This document shows positions 41,855 through 50,980 of a stretch of DNA of 64,000 nucleotides, one piece after another. A program made the translations under genes and the position numbers. The DNA lies in the NCBI RefSeq assembly GCF_023094165.1, contig NZ_JALMDK010000012.1, positions 224,502-288,501 of the forward strand, in the 5' to 3' direction. The notes beneath the pieces are model-generated. The model was not told the origin of the DNA. It searched no databases and saw nothing but the letters and a program-made list of their open reading frames with translations. Within the stretch, counting starts at the first letter, position 1, and each line of letters starts with the position of its first letter. Origin of the DNA: Crossiella sp. S99.2. Lineage in GTDB: Bacteria > Actinomycetota > Actinomycetes > Mycobacteriales > Pseudonocardiaceae.

Positions 41855-43309
41855 TTATGCGAGTGGCAGCAGTACCCGGAATCGGGAGCCGTGGCCGGTG
41901 TGCAGCTCGACCCGCCCGCCGTGCGCGTGCACGATCGCCGCGGTGATCGCCAGCCCCAGCCCCGAACCGCCCCTGGCCCGGCTGCGCCCCGGATCGGCCC
42001 GGTAGAACCGGTCGAAGACGTGCGGCGCGTGCTCCGGCGGGATGCCCGGCCCGTCGTCGGCCACCTCCAGCACCGCCACCTCGCCTCCGGTCGGCGGCGC
42101 GGTCCCGGCCGCCGCCGCGGGCGCGGACCGTTGGGCCGCGGCGGATTCCCTGGTCAGGGTGATCCGCACCGGGGTGCCCGGCGGGGTGTGCCGCAGCGCG
42201 TTGGTCACCAGGTTGGCCAGCACCTGGCGCAGCCGGTACTCATCGCCCAGCACCCGCACCGGACCGTCCTTGGCCACCAGGGTGACCTTGCGGTCGGGGT
42301 CGTGCGCCCGCGCGTCGTGCGCGGCGTCCCCGGCCAGCACCAGCAGGTCCTGCTCGGCGAAGTCGAAGTGCCGCTGCTGATCGAGCTGGGCGAGCAGCAG
42401 CAGGTCGTCGACCAGCAGGCCCATCCGGCTGGCCTCGGCCTCGATCCGGCTCATGATCCGGTCCACGTCCGCGCGTTCCGGCGCGCCACCCTTGCGGTAC
42501 AGCTCGGCGAAACCGCGGATCGAGGTCAGCGGGGTGCGCAGCTCGTGCGAGGCGTCCCCGACGAACAACCGCAGCCTGCCCTCGGACTGCTCGCGTTCGC
42601 GCAGCGCGTCGCCGAGCCGGCCGAGCATCACGTTCAGCGCCGCGCCCAGCCGTCCGGTCTCGGTGCGCGGATCGCTGTCCGGCACCCGCCGGTCGATCTC
42701 GCCGCCCGCGATGCCCTGCGCGGTCTGCTCGATCCGGTTCAGCGGCCGCAACCCGATGCGCACCACCGCGGTCGCCGCCGCGGCCATCAGCCCCAGCACC
42801 AGCACGCCGACCACCAGTTCGATCACCAGCAGCTGGTTGAGCGTGGCGTCCAGCCCGGCCAGCGAATGCGCGGTGACCACGGTGTCCCCGGTGGGGGTCA
42901 CCATCACCCGCACCCGCCAGTCGCTGCCACCGGCCTTGCCCGCCACCACGAACGGCCGGTCGGTCCGGCGTTGCAACTCGGCGCGGTCCAGACCCGACAG
43001 ATCGGGTCCGCTGAGGTCGCCTGGCAGGTTGCCCAGGGTGTCCCGCAGATCGCCGCCCGCGCTGAAGAACAGCACCCTGGCCTCGGTGGGCAGCTGCCGT
43101 TCCGGCCTGCCGTCCGTCGGCCGGTTGCGCGGTGGCGGGCGGTCGTTGCTGAACGGCCGGGCCAGCCCCTGCAACTGTTCGTCCACTTTGGACATCAAGG
43201 AGCGGGCGAGCAGGAGCTGACTGGACACCGCGACCACCGCCAGCCCCAGCCCGGACAACAGCAGCATGGTCACCAGCAGCCGGGTGCGCAGGGTCAGTGG
43301 CCGCCTCAT
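41855..43309 (-). CDS. OmpR-type sensor histidine kinase
   Basis: This 484-residue kinase has membrane helices at about residues 10-32 and 150-172 flanking an extracytoplasmic domain of about 115 residues. HAMP is next, then HisKA with the phospho-histidine in GDASHELRTPLTSIRG. The ATPase domain has NLVTNALRHTPPGTP, DDGPGIP and GSGLGLAITAAIVHAHGG. An alanine-rich insertion (RESAAAQRSAPAAAAGTAPP) interrupts the ATPase domain. The ATG overlaps the regulator stop (ATGA). The partner regulator and two glycosyltransferase genes lie upstream on the same strand, suggesting control of envelope glycosylation. Confidence 0.94.
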   Translation of the reverse strand: MRRPLTLRTRLLVTMLLLSGLGLAVVAVSSQLLLARSLMSKVDEQLQGLARPFSNDRPPPRNRPTDGRPERQLPTEARVLFFSAGGDLRDTLGNLPGDLSGPDLSGLDRAELQRRTDRPFVVAGKAGGSDWRVRVMVTPTGDTVVTAHSLAGLDATLNQLLVIELVVGVLVLGLMAAAATAVVRIGLRPLNRIEQTAQGIAGGEIDRRVPDSDPRTETGRLGAALNVMLGRLGDALREREQSEGRLRLFVGDASHELRTPLTSIRGFAELYRKGGAPERADVDRIMSRIEAEASRMGLLVDDLLLLAQLDQQRHFDFAEQDLLVLAGDAAHDARAHDPDRKVTLVAKDGPVRVLGDEYRLRQVLANLVTNALRHTPPGTPVRITLTRESAAAQRSAPAAAAGTAPPTGGEVAVLEVADDGPGIPPEHAPHVFDRFYRADPGRSRARGGSGLGLAITAAIVHAHGGRVELHTGHGSRFRVLLPLA

Positions 43310-44031
43310 CGCGCGCCGGACCTGGGCAGCCGCAGGGTGTAGCCGACGCCGCGGATGGTGTGGATCAACGGCGGATCGCAGAAGTCCAGCTTGCGCCGCA
43401 GGTAGCTGATGTAGGACTCGACGATCCGGCCGTCCCCGTCGAAGTCGTAGCTCCACACCCGGTCCAGGATCTGCGCCTTGCTGACCACCTTCTCCGCGTT
43501 GGTGATCAGGTAGCGGAGCAGGTTGAACTCGGTGGGGGACAACGTGATCAGCGTCCCGGCCCGGCGTACCTCGTGCGCGTCCTCGTCCAGCTCCACATCG
43601 GCGTAACGCAGTTTCCCGTTCACCCCGGCCGGTTCGGCCACCGCCCTGGTGCGCCGCAGGATCGCCCGCAACCGCAGCACGACCTCCTCCAGGCTGAACG
43701 GTTTGGTCACGTAGTCATCGCCGCCCGCGGTGAGCCCGGCGATCCGGTCGGCCACCCCGTCCCGCGCGGTCAGGAACAGCACCGGCAGCTGTTCCTGGGC
43801 CGCCCGCATCCGCCTGGCCAGGGTGAACCCGTCCTGATCGGGCAGCATCACGTCCAGGATCACGATGTCCGGCACCACCTCGCGCGCCACGGTCAGCGCC
43901 CTGGCCCCGGTGTCCGCGGCGTGCACCTCGAACCCGCTCAGCCGCAACGCGGCCGAGAGCAGCTCCAGGATGTTGGGCTCGTCGTCGACGACGAGCACCC
44001 GGGCCGGGCGGGAGGAGTCAGCGGCGTCCAC
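43306..44031 (-). CDS. OmpR/PhoB-family response regulator
   Basis: This 241-residue regulator has a receiver (RVLVVDDEPNILELL, phospho-aspartate in VILDVMLPDQDG, lysine in YVTKPFSLEE) and a winged-helix DNA-binding domain (TLITLSPTEFNLLRYLI, RIVESYISYLRRKLD, HTIRGVGYTLRLP). The start is GTG 44031. It is translationally coupled to the kinase that follows. The glycosyltransferase genes end 58 bp upstream on the same strand and could share the transcript. Confidence 0.95.
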   Translation of the reverse strand: MDAADSSRPARVLVVDDEPNILELLSAALRLSGFEVHAADTGARALTVAREVVPDIVILDVMLPDQDGFTLARRMRAAQEQLPVLFLTARDGVADRIAGLTAGGDDYVTKPFSLEEVVLRLRAILRRTRAVAEPAGVNGKLRYADVELDEDAHEVRRAGTLITLSPTEFNLLRYLITNAEKVVSKAQILDRVWSYDFDGDGRIVESYISYLRRKLDFCDPPLIHTIRGVGYTLRLPRSGAR

Positions 44032-44089
44032 ACCACCAGTCTTCCCGCCCAACCTGGGAGTTTCCTGGGAGCTTGCTGGATGGCCCCGA

Positions 44090-46117
44090 TCAGGTGAGGC
44101 AGGAGTACAGCTTCGGCCCGGTGGCCGTCCCGCCGTACGCACCCGGATCCACCAGCTTGCAGTTCTGCTCGATCCAGGTGGCCCGCCCGGTCGCGCCACC
44201 CCGGCCACCCCGGCCGCCGGGACCCTCGCTGAGCACAAACGCGAGCTTGCCCTCGGCCTTCCACCGGGTCAGCTGATCGACGCTGGGCGCGGGATCCCCA
44301 CCGGAGAACCCACCCATGCCGATCACGGTGACCTCGCTGTTGATCAGGAACGCGGACGCGCCCATCGACCCGCCCTCCACCGCCAGCACGATCTGCGCGC
44401 CGCGGGAGTGGGCGTTGGCGTAGTCGAGGATCTTCCGCTGCTCCGCGGTCAACTCGGTGCCGCGCCCGCCGAACCCGCCGCCAGTGCCCAGCCGCAGTCC
44501 GCCACCGGGCGGCGGACCGCCATTCGGCACCTGCGCACCGCCCTGCGGGCCACCGGGTGGCTGGCCGCCCCCTGACGCGCCGCCCGGCGCCTGCCCACCC
44601 GGCCCCAGCCGCAGCCCATCCCGGCCACTCATCCCGGCCGTGGCCGGTCCCGCGGTCGGATTGGTCCCGTTCATCGCCCCGGCCGTGCCCGCGAACGCCT
44701 TCTCCGCCGACCACACCGCGGGTGTCAGCAACAACCCGGCCACCGCCGCGACCGCGCCCAGCCGCCGCACCAGCACACCCCGCGGCAGCCGCCCGATCAC
44801 CAGTGCCAGCACCGCGAACCCGCCGATGCCCGCCACCGCCCACCGGGTCCACCCCTGCCAGCCGGTGTCCCGTGAGGTCAGCGCGAACGCCCAGACCGCG
44901 GTCCCGGCCACCGCCCACGGCAGCAACAACCACAGGAACCCCGGAGCCCGGTACCGCTGCCACAACTCCCGCGCGCCCGCCGCCGACACCGCCGCCACCG
45001 CGGGCGCCAGCATCGTGGTGTAGTACGGGTGGAAGATCCCCTCGGCGAAGCTGAACACCGCCCCGGTGACCAGCAACCAGCCACCCCACAGCACCCAGCC
45101 CGCGCGGACCTGCCCGCTCACCCCGCGCCGGAACACCGTCACCGCGACCACAATCAGCACCACCGCGCACAACGGCAGCAGCCAGCTGATCTGCCCGCCG
45201 TTCTGCTCGTTGAACATCCGCAACGGCCCGGCCGTGCCACCGAACCCACCGCCACCCATCATGCCGCTGGGCGCCTCAACCCCCGGTGGCGGCGTGCCGC
45301 CGCCCGGTCCGCCGCCGGCGCCACGGCCGAAGATCCGCCCCAAACCGTTGTACCCCAGCACCAGATCCAGCGCGGACCCGTCCGTCGACCCGCCGATGTA
45401 GGGCTTCTCGCCCGGCCACAGGTCCACCACCGCGACCCACCAGAACGACGAGACGACCAGCATTCCCGCCGCCGCAACAAGATCCGCGATCCGTCGCCGC
45501 ACCGTGCCGATCCCGGCGACCAGGTACGCGGCCAGGAACACCGGCACCACGATCCACGCCTGCAACATCTTGGTCAGGAACCCGCAGCCGATCAGGAAGG
45601 CCGCCAGCAGCAGCCACCGGGTCGTGCTGCCGGCCGGGATTCCGTGCTGCACCGCCCTGGTGAGCGCGTAGGCCGCGGCCACCAGCAACAGCACCAGCAG
45701 GGTGTCCGGGTTGTTGTCCTGGTTGATCGCCACCGTGATCGGCGTCAGCGCGAACACCAGCGCCGCCAGCAGTGCGACATGCTCACCCGCCCAGTGTCGC
45801 ACCGTGCGGTGCAACAGGAACACCGCCGCCACCCCGGCGATCACCTGCGGCAGCAACACCGCCCAGCCACTGTAACCGAAAATCCACACCGACAGCACCT
45901 GCGGCCACAGGCCCATCGGCGGCTTGTCCACGGTGACGACCCCGGCCGGATCGAAGGAGGCGAACAGGAAATGGGTGAAGCTCTGCGACATCGACTTCAC
46001 CGCGGCCGAGTAGTACGCGTTGCCCCAGCCCGCCGAGCCGAGCGTCCAGCCGTAGAGCACGGCGGCGAGCACACAGATCGCGAGCAACGCCCACGGTCGC
46101 CAACGAGTCCTGGTCAT
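44090..46117 (-). CDS. GT39-family membrane glycosyltransferase (ArnT/YkcB-like)
   Basis: This 675-residue polytopic protein has the PMT_2/GT39 architecture. An N-terminal helix is followed by an extracellular loop with the acidic catalytic region and VDKPPMGLWPQVLSVWIFG. There are about 11-12 helices, with NQDNNPDTLLVLLLVAAAYAL in the middle. A glycine/proline-rich stretch (residues about 505-560) links to a C-terminal extracellular domain ending in NCKLVDPGAYGG. Such enzymes transfer a sugar from a polyprenyl phosphate donor. The start overlaps the GT2 stop (ATGA); the GT2 enzyme probably makes the polyprenyl-linked donor. Confidence 0.9.
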   Translation of the reverse strand: MTRTRWRPWALLAICVLAAVLYGWTLGSAGWGNAYYSAAVKSMSQSFTHFLFASFDPAGVVTVDKPPMGLWPQVLSVWIFGYSGWAVLLPQVIAGVAAVFLLHRTVRHWAGEHVALLAALVFALTPITVAINQDNNPDTLLVLLLVAAAYALTRAVQHGIPAGSTTRWLLLAAFLIGCGFLTKMLQAWIVVPVFLAAYLVAGIGTVRRRIADLVAAAGMLVVSSFWWVAVVDLWPGEKPYIGGSTDGSALDLVLGYNGLGRIFGRGAGGGPGGGTPPPGVEAPSGMMGGGGFGGTAGPLRMFNEQNGGQISWLLPLCAVVLIVVAVTVFRRGVSGQVRAGWVLWGGWLLVTGAVFSFAEGIFHPYYTTMLAPAVAAVSAAGARELWQRYRAPGFLWLLLPWAVAGTAVWAFALTSRDTGWQGWTRWAVAGIGGFAVLALVIGRLPRGVLVRRLGAVAAVAGLLLTPAVWSAEKAFAGTAGAMNGTNPTAGPATAGMSGRDGLRLGPGGQAPGGASGGGQPPGGPQGGAQVPNGGPPPGGGLRLGTGGGFGGRGTELTAEQRKILDYANAHSRGAQIVLAVEGGSMGASAFLINSEVTVIGMGGFSGGDPAPSVDQLTRWKAEGKLAFVLSEGPGGRGGRGGATGRATWIEQNCKLVDPGAYGGTATGPKLYSCLT

Positions 46118-47367
46118 GCGGATTTCTCCTTGCCATTACGGAAGATCCAGCTGCGCAGCACCACGAACCGGGCCGCCGTGCCCAGCACCGAGGAGGCCAG
46201 CAACACGCTGATCTCCAGCCAGCGCGAAGGATCCGGGTCGGCGGCGTGCAGCGCGAGCAGCGCGCCCGAGGTGAGCGCGTAGTACAACGCGAAGACCAGC
46301 AGCCCCTGCAGGTGCACCCGGCGTTTCGACCCGCTCCAGCCGAGGAAGGTGAACCGCCGGTTGGCCTCGGTGTTCAGGATGGTGGTCAGGGTGAGCGCGA
46401 ACAGGTTGGCCGGCAACGGATCCAGCCAGCCGCGGAACAACGCGTACAGCGCCGCGGTGGCCACAGTGGACAGTGCGCCGATCAGCCCGAAGGACACCAG
46501 TTGCCACAGCAACCCGCCGTCCCGCCGCCCGAGCACCGCGTCCGGGTGGACCGGCGCCGGTGCGGGCCGCTGGGGCAGGTTGTCCACGGTGGCTGTTCCC
46601 CTCGCCTTGGCCCGTGCCACCCGGAGCAGCCCGCGCACGTCCTCCCAGGCCGTCTTCGCGATCCGCACCCGGCTGTCGGTGTCCTCCACCCAGTCCACCG
46701 GCACCTCGTGCACCCGCAACCCGTTGTGCTCGGCCAGCAACAGCAGTTCGGTGTCGAAGAACCAGGAGTTGTCCGCGACCTTGTCCAGCAGCGGCCGGAT
46801 CACCTCGGCCCGCGCCGCCTTGAACCCGCACTGCGCGTCGGAGAACCGGGCGCCATGCGCGAGCCGGATCAGCGAGTTGTAGCCGCGCGAGATCAATTCC
46901 CGTTGTGGCCCGCGCACCGTGCGCGATCCCGCCGCCAGTCGCGAGCCGATGGCCAGGTCGGAGTGCCCGTTCACCAGCGGCGCGACCAGCGGCAGCAGCG
47001 CGTCCAGGCCGGTGGAGAGGTCCACGTCCATGTAGACCACCACATCGGCGTCGCTCCAGCCCCACGCGGTGCGCAGTGCCAGCCCGCGGCCCTTCTCCTC
47101 CAGTCGCAGCACCCGGATCCGCGCGGATGCCTCGGCCAGCCGCCTGGCCACGGTGAGGGTGCCGTCGGTGCTGGCGTTGTCGGCCACGGTGATGGTCCAG
47201 TCGAACGGGAAGTGCGCGCTCAGGTAGGCGTGCAGCACGTGCAGGCAGCCGGGTAACGCCTTCTCCTCGTTGAACACCGGCACCACGATGTCCACGCTCG
47301 CGGTCCGTTGCCGCGCCGGACGTTCAGCACGGGGTCCGGCGCCCCTGGTCACGGCCGCACCACCCAT
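46114..47367 (-). CDS. Polyprenyl-phosphate glycosyltransferase (GT2) fused to GtrA domain
   Basis: This 417-residue protein has an N-terminal GT2 domain resembling dolichol-phosphate mannose synthase (VDIVVPVFNEEKALPGCL, TVADNASTDGT, VVYMDVDLSTGLDALLPL, CGFKAARAEV). A GtrA-like four-helix membrane domain follows (residues about 290-415, LVSFGLIGALSTVATAALYALF). It should charge polyprenyl phosphate with a sugar and help move it across the membrane for the GT39 enzyme encoded next. ATG 47367 is used; GTG 47376 and TTG 47379 directly upstream are alternatives near a GGAGGG site. Confidence 0.91.
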   Translation of the reverse strand: MGGAAVTRGAGPRAERPARQRTASVDIVVPVFNEEKALPGCLHVLHAYLSAHFPFDWTITVADNASTDGTLTVARRLAEASARIRVLRLEEKGRGLALRTAWGWSDADVVVYMDVDLSTGLDALLPLVAPLVNGHSDLAIGSRLAAGSRTVRGPQRELISRGYNSLIRLAHGARFSDAQCGFKAARAEVIRPLLDKVADNSWFFDTELLLLAEHNGLRVHEVPVDWVEDTDSRVRIAKTAWEDVRGLLRVARAKARGTATVDNLPQRPAPAPVHPDAVLGRRDGGLLWQLVSFGLIGALSTVATAALYALFRGWLDPLPANLFALTLTTILNTEANRRFTFLGWSGSKRRVHLQGLLVFALYYALTSGALLALHAADPDPSRWLEISVLLASSVLGTAARFVVLRSWIFRNGKEKSA

Positions 47368-47511
47368 GTTGATCACCAACCCTCCACGCCACGGCCGCGT
47401 TTCTCGCGACCGGTGTCAGGTATGGCCGCCGGATGTGCGAGAACCCTGGACCGGGCCTGGGAGACAGCTGGGAGCGGCGGAGTTCGATCGATCGGCTTAC
47501 CCTGTCGGGTG

Positions 47512-48057
47512 ATGAGCACCGAGACCACGCCCGCGAACCCCGCCGCGCCCCGCCGTCTGCCGCTGATCCTGCTGGTGGCCGCGGTGCTGCTGGTGCTGGA
47601 CCAGCTCACCAAGCTGTGGGCGGTGGACGCGCTCACCGGCCAGGCCCCGATCCCGGTGATCGGGGAGTTCATCCGCTTCCGGCTGCTCTACAACCCGGGC
47701 GCGGCCTTCTCCCTGGGCGCCGAGTCGACCTGGGTCTTCGCCATCCTCAGCGGCGTGGCGGTGATCGCGCTGGTGTGGATCGCGCTGCGAGTCCGCTCCA
47801 CCGGCTGGGCGCTGGCGCTGGGCCTGCTGCTCGGCGGCGCGAGCACACACCTGCTGGACCGGCTCTTCCGCGACCCCGGGTTCGCCCGCGGCCACGTGGT
47901 CGACTTCATCGACTACAACGGCTGGTTCGTCGGCAACGTCGCCGACATCGCGTTGTTCTTCGGCGCGGTCGCGCTGCTGGTGCTCAGCTTCCGCGGGATC
48001 AACCTGGACGGCAGCCGGGAGAGCGACAAGAAGGCCGAGGACGCCGCGGCCGAGTAG
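47512..48057 (+). CDS. lspA: Lipoprotein signal peptidase II with altered catalytic motif
   Basis: This 181-residue membrane aspartyl protease removes signal peptides from prolipoproteins. It has four helices and the family blocks LVLDQLTKLWAV, YNPGAAFSLG and VDFIDYNGWFVGNVADIAL. Both catalytic aspartates are present (LLDR and VADIA). The usual GNLxDR motif reads GGASTHLLDR here, so the conserved asparagine is a histidine. The start is ATG 47512 or the adjacent GTG 47509. It converges on the ROK gene with one base between them. It may be a paralogue of a more typical lspA elsewhere. Confidence 0.9.
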   Translation: MSTETTPANPAAPRRLPLILLVAAVLLVLDQLTKLWAVDALTGQAPIPVIGEFIRFRLLYNPGAAFSLGAESTWVFAILSGVAVIALVWIALRVRSTGWALALGLLLGGASTHLLDRLFRDPGFARGHVVDFIDYNGWFVGNVADIALFFGAVALLVLSFRGINLDGSRESDKKAEDAAAE

Positions 48058-48058
48058 C

Positions 48059-49303
48059 TCAGCCGCGGCGCGCCTGGCCGAGCTGCTGTCGCCCGTAGAA
48101 GGTGGACAGCAGCAACATCGCCGCCCCCGCCGCGACCAGGTCCTCCGCCAGATCGGACACGCTGACCTTGACCGGCTGCCACTCGGGCGAGCGGATCTGG
48201 GTGCGCAACGCGCGCTCGATCTCTCGCACGTAATATTCCCGGCCCGCCTCCACCGCGCGCCCGGCCAGCACCACCTGGTCGATGTCGAGGAGGTTCACCA
48301 GGTCCGCGATGGCGCCGCCGAGCAGCCGGGCTGCCCTGGTCAGCTCGGCCCGTGCCACCGAGTCGCCGGCCGCCGCGTCCGCGCACAGCCGCTGGAACTC
48401 CGGCAGCACCTCGGGGTTTATCGGCGAGGGCGGCCCGCCGGTGCCGCGCCTGCGACGGACCCTGGCCAGCACGGTGGAGGGGGAGCAGAGCACCTCCACG
48501 CAGCCGCGCCGCCCGCACGCGCAGTGCGGTCCGGTGGCCTGCAGGGTGGTGTGCCCGAACTCGCCGGCGTTGGTCCGGCTGCCGCGGTGCACCACGCCGT
48601 TGAGCACCAGTCCGGCGCCGATGCCGGTGCCGATGTAGACCAGCGCGGCCTCGGCCAGGCCCTCCGCGCGCCAGCCCTCGGCCACGATCGCGGTGTTGGT
48701 GTCCTTGTCCAGGATCACCGGCAGCCCGGTCAGCCGGGCCACCCGGTCGCGCAGCGGCACGTCCACCCAGCCCGGCAGGTGGGTGGCCTGGTGCACGACC
48801 CCGGCGTGGTGGTCCAGCGGGCCTGGGCAGCCGATGCCCAGGCCGAGCAGTCGTTCCTGGGGCACCGAACCGCTGTTGACGATGCTCAGCGCGTGCTGGG
48901 CGAGCAGCGGGATCACCACGTCCGGCGTGGGTTCGGCCGGCATCGGCACCCGGCGGCGTTCCAGCACCGTGCCGGCCAGGTCGACCAGCACGAACCGCAG
49001 CTCGTCCCGGTCCACGTGCGCGCCGAGGGCGAACCGGGCCTCGGGCAGCAGCCGTAGCAGCGTGCGTGGTTTGCCCACGGTCGGCGCGGCCTGACCGGAC
49101 TCGGCGACCAGGCCCTCCTCCATCAGCCTGCCCACGATCTTGGACACCGCCTGCGCGGTCAGCCCGGTGCGCTGGGCGATCTCCACCCGGCTCAGGCCCT
49201 CGGTGCCGCGGATGAGGTCGAGCACGAGCGTGCTGTTGTGTCCGCGCAGCGCGCGGAGGTTGGCGCCGCTCGCAGGCGGTCGCGGGGTCGACGGTTCGGA
49301 CAT
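48059..49303 (-). CDS. ROK-family transcriptional repressor
   Basis: This 414-residue protein has an N-terminal MarR-like winged helix (residues about 20-75, LSRVEIAQRTGLTAQAVSKIV) followed by a sugar-kinase-like ROK domain. This has the ATP/sugar motifs GLGIGCPGPLD, DKDTNTAIVAEGW and YIGTGIGAGLVLNG, and the zinc site CxCGxxGC as CACGRRGCVEVL. ROK repressors respond to sugars. It is divergent from a Gfo/Idh/MocA oxidoreductase gene with an AT-rich operator-like sequence between, so it most likely controls that sugar-related operon and itself. Confidence 0.92.
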   Translation of the reverse strand: MSEPSTPRPPASGANLRALRGHNSTLVLDLIRGTEGLSRVEIAQRTGLTAQAVSKIVGRLMEEGLVAESGQAAPTVGKPRTLLRLLPEARFALGAHVDRDELRFVLVDLAGTVLERRRVPMPAEPTPDVVIPLLAQHALSIVNSGSVPQERLLGLGIGCPGPLDHHAGVVHQATHLPGWVDVPLRDRVARLTGLPVILDKDTNTAIVAEGWRAEGLAEAALVYIGTGIGAGLVLNGVVHRGSRTNAGEFGHTTLQATGPHCACGRRGCVEVLCSPSTVLARVRRRRGTGGPPSPINPEVLPEFQRLCADAAAGDSVARAELTRAARLLGGAIADLVNLLDIDQVVLAGRAVEAGREYYVREIERALRTQIRSPEWQPVKVSVSDLAEDLVAAGAAMLLLSTFYGRQQLGQARRG

Positions 49304-49329
49304 CAGTTTCAGATCATGACACCTTGCCG

Positions 49330-49354
49330 TTAATCAACAGTGTTGTTTTAATCA
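49330..49354. promoter_or_regulatory. Probable ROK operator in the divergent gap
   Basis: The 55-bp gap contains CAACA-G-TGTTG (49335-49345), an inverted repeat, flanked by direct repeats TTAATCA at 49330-49336 and 49348-49354. It is conspicuously AT-rich and lies 5 bp before the oxidoreductase ATG (49359), where a bound repressor would block expression. Confidence 0.5.
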
Positions 49355-49358
49355 GGTT

Positions 49359-50423
49359 ATGGTCTCCACAGACGACTTGCGTGTCGGGGTGCTGGGCTAC
49401 GGCATCGCAGGCGCCGTTTTCCACGCCCCACTCATCGCCGCCACCCCCGGTCTGCGGCTGAGCGCCGTGGTCACCGCCAACCCGGAACGCCAGTCCGCAC
49501 TGCGTGCCCGGCATCCGGAAGCCCGGGTGCTCACCTCCGCCGAGGACCTCTTCGCCGCCAGGGACGAGTTCGACCTGGTGGTCGTGGCCACGCCCAACCG
49601 CACCCACGTGCCGCTCACCCTGACCGCGATCGAGGCCGGCCTGCCGGTGGTGGTGGACAAGCCGTTCGCGCCCAGCGCCGAGCAGGCCCGGCTGCTCGCC
49701 ACCCGCGCCGCGGCGGCCGGGGTGCCGCTCACCGTGTTCCAGAACCGCCGCTGGGACAACGACTTCCTGACCCTGCGCAAGCTCCTGGACCACGGGCGGC
49801 TGGGCCGGGTGCACCGGTTCGAGTCCCGGTTCGAGCGCTGGGCGCCGACCCCCTGGGACAACTGGCGCGAGCTGCCCGGCGCGGAGGAGGCCGGCGGCAT
49901 CCTGTTCGACCTCGGCGCGCACCTCGTCGACCAGGCGCTCCAGCTTTTCGGGCCGGTGACCTCGGTGTATGCCGAAATGGGCCAGGTCCGCGCAGGCGTC
50001 CAGGTCGACGACGACGCCTTCGTCGCGCTGACCCACCAGGACGGGACCCGCTCGCACCTGTGGATGAGCGCACTGGCCGCGCAGCTCGGCCCGCGCTTCC
50101 GGGTGCTCGGCGACCAGGCCGGCTACACCAAGTTCGGCCTGGACCCGCAGGAGGACGCGATGGCCGCGGGCGGCCGGCCAGGATCACCGGGTTGGGGGAC
50201 CGAAGTTCAGTCGGCCTGGGGACAGCTCGGCGTCGGCGCGGAGTCGGTCCCGCTGGAGACCGAGCCCGGCGCTTACCAGGACTTCTACGCCGCGGTGGTC
50301 GCGGCGCTGCGCGAGGACGCGCCGCTGCCGGTCCAGCCGGCCGAGGCGATCGCCGCACTGGAGATCATCGAGGCGGCCAAGCGGTCCGCCGAAACCCGCG
50401 AACCCGTGGTGGTGACCGCATGA
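49359..50423 (+). CDS. Gfo/Idh/MocA-family oxidoreductase
   Basis: This 354-residue dehydrogenase has an N-terminal Rossmann fold (VGVLGYGIAGAVFHAPLI, VVVATPNRTHVPL, VVVDKPFAPSAEQ, the catalytic EKP lysine motif as DKP). A C-terminal alpha/beta substrate domain follows (GGILFDLGAHLVDQALQLFG with the catalytic histidine region). It probably oxidises a sugar or cyclitol. Its stop overlaps the ATG of the UPF0303 gene (ATGA). It is controlled by the divergent ROK repressor. Confidence 0.92.
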   Translation: MVSTDDLRVGVLGYGIAGAVFHAPLIAATPGLRLSAVVTANPERQSALRARHPEARVLTSAEDLFAARDEFDLVVVATPNRTHVPLTLTAIEAGLPVVVDKPFAPSAEQARLLATRAAAAGVPLTVFQNRRWDNDFLTLRKLLDHGRLGRVHRFESRFERWAPTPWDNWRELPGAEEAGGILFDLGAHLVDQALQLFGPVTSVYAEMGQVRAGVQVDDDAFVALTHQDGTRSHLWMSALAAQLGPRFRVLGDQAGYTKFGLDPQEDAMAAGGRPGSPGWGTEVQSAWGQLGVGAESVPLETEPGAYQDFYAAVVAALREDAPLPVQPAEAIAALEIIEAAKRSAETREPVVVTA

Positions 50424-50908
50424 CCAGCCCCTGGACCCTGGATGAGCTGACCGAGCAGGAACTGGACCTCCAGTTCGACCGCTTCGACAACGACACCGCG
50501 TGGGAACTCGGCTCCCAGCTGGTGGCCGCGGCGCGGGCGGCCGGGCTGCCGGTGGTGGTGGCCATCCACCGCAACGGCCAGCGGCTCTTCCACGTCGCGC
50601 TGCCCGGCACCTCCGCGGACAACGACGCCTGGGTGGAACGCAAGGCCAGGGTGGTGGCCAGGTTCGGGCACAGCTCGTTCCTCATCGGCGAGCGCTGCCG
50701 GGCCAAGGGCAGCACCTTCGAGGAGACCATGCGGCTGGACCAGGACAGCTATGCCGCGCACGGCGGTTCGTTCCCGGTGACGGTGCGTGGTGTCGGCGTG
50801 GTGGGTTCGGTGACGGTGTCCGGACTGCCGCAGGTGGAAGACCATCGATTCGTGGTGGCCCAACTCACGGAGTACTCCCGACTGGCGAAAAGTACTCACT
50901 CCATGTGA
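50420..50908 (+). CDS. UPF0303/HbpS-like (DUF336) protein
   Basis: This 162-residue protein belongs to the GlcG/HbpS-like DUF336 superfamily, UPF0303 branch: LGSQLVAAARAAGLPVVVAIHRNGQRLFHVALPG, then WVERKARVVARFGHSSFLIG and HGGSFPVTVRGVGVVGSVTVSGLPQVEDH. Related proteins bind heme or small ligands, but the UPF0303 branch has no established reaction. It is translationally coupled to the oxidoreductase, an association that suggests a role in the same sugar-related pathway. Confidence 0.85.
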   Translation: MTSPWTLDELTEQELDLQFDRFDNDTAWELGSQLVAAARAAGLPVVVAIHRNGQRLFHVALPGTSADNDAWVERKARVVARFGHSSFLIGERCRAKGSTFEETMRLDQDSYAAHGGSFPVTVRGVGVVGSVTVSGLPQVEDHRFVVAQLTEYSRLAKSTHSM

Positions 50909-50980
50909 CTAGTAGAACGGCGTCCCATCCGTTCGATTGGAGGATGTGCTCCGCCGCGATCCGCGAGCTATAGTTACTGA

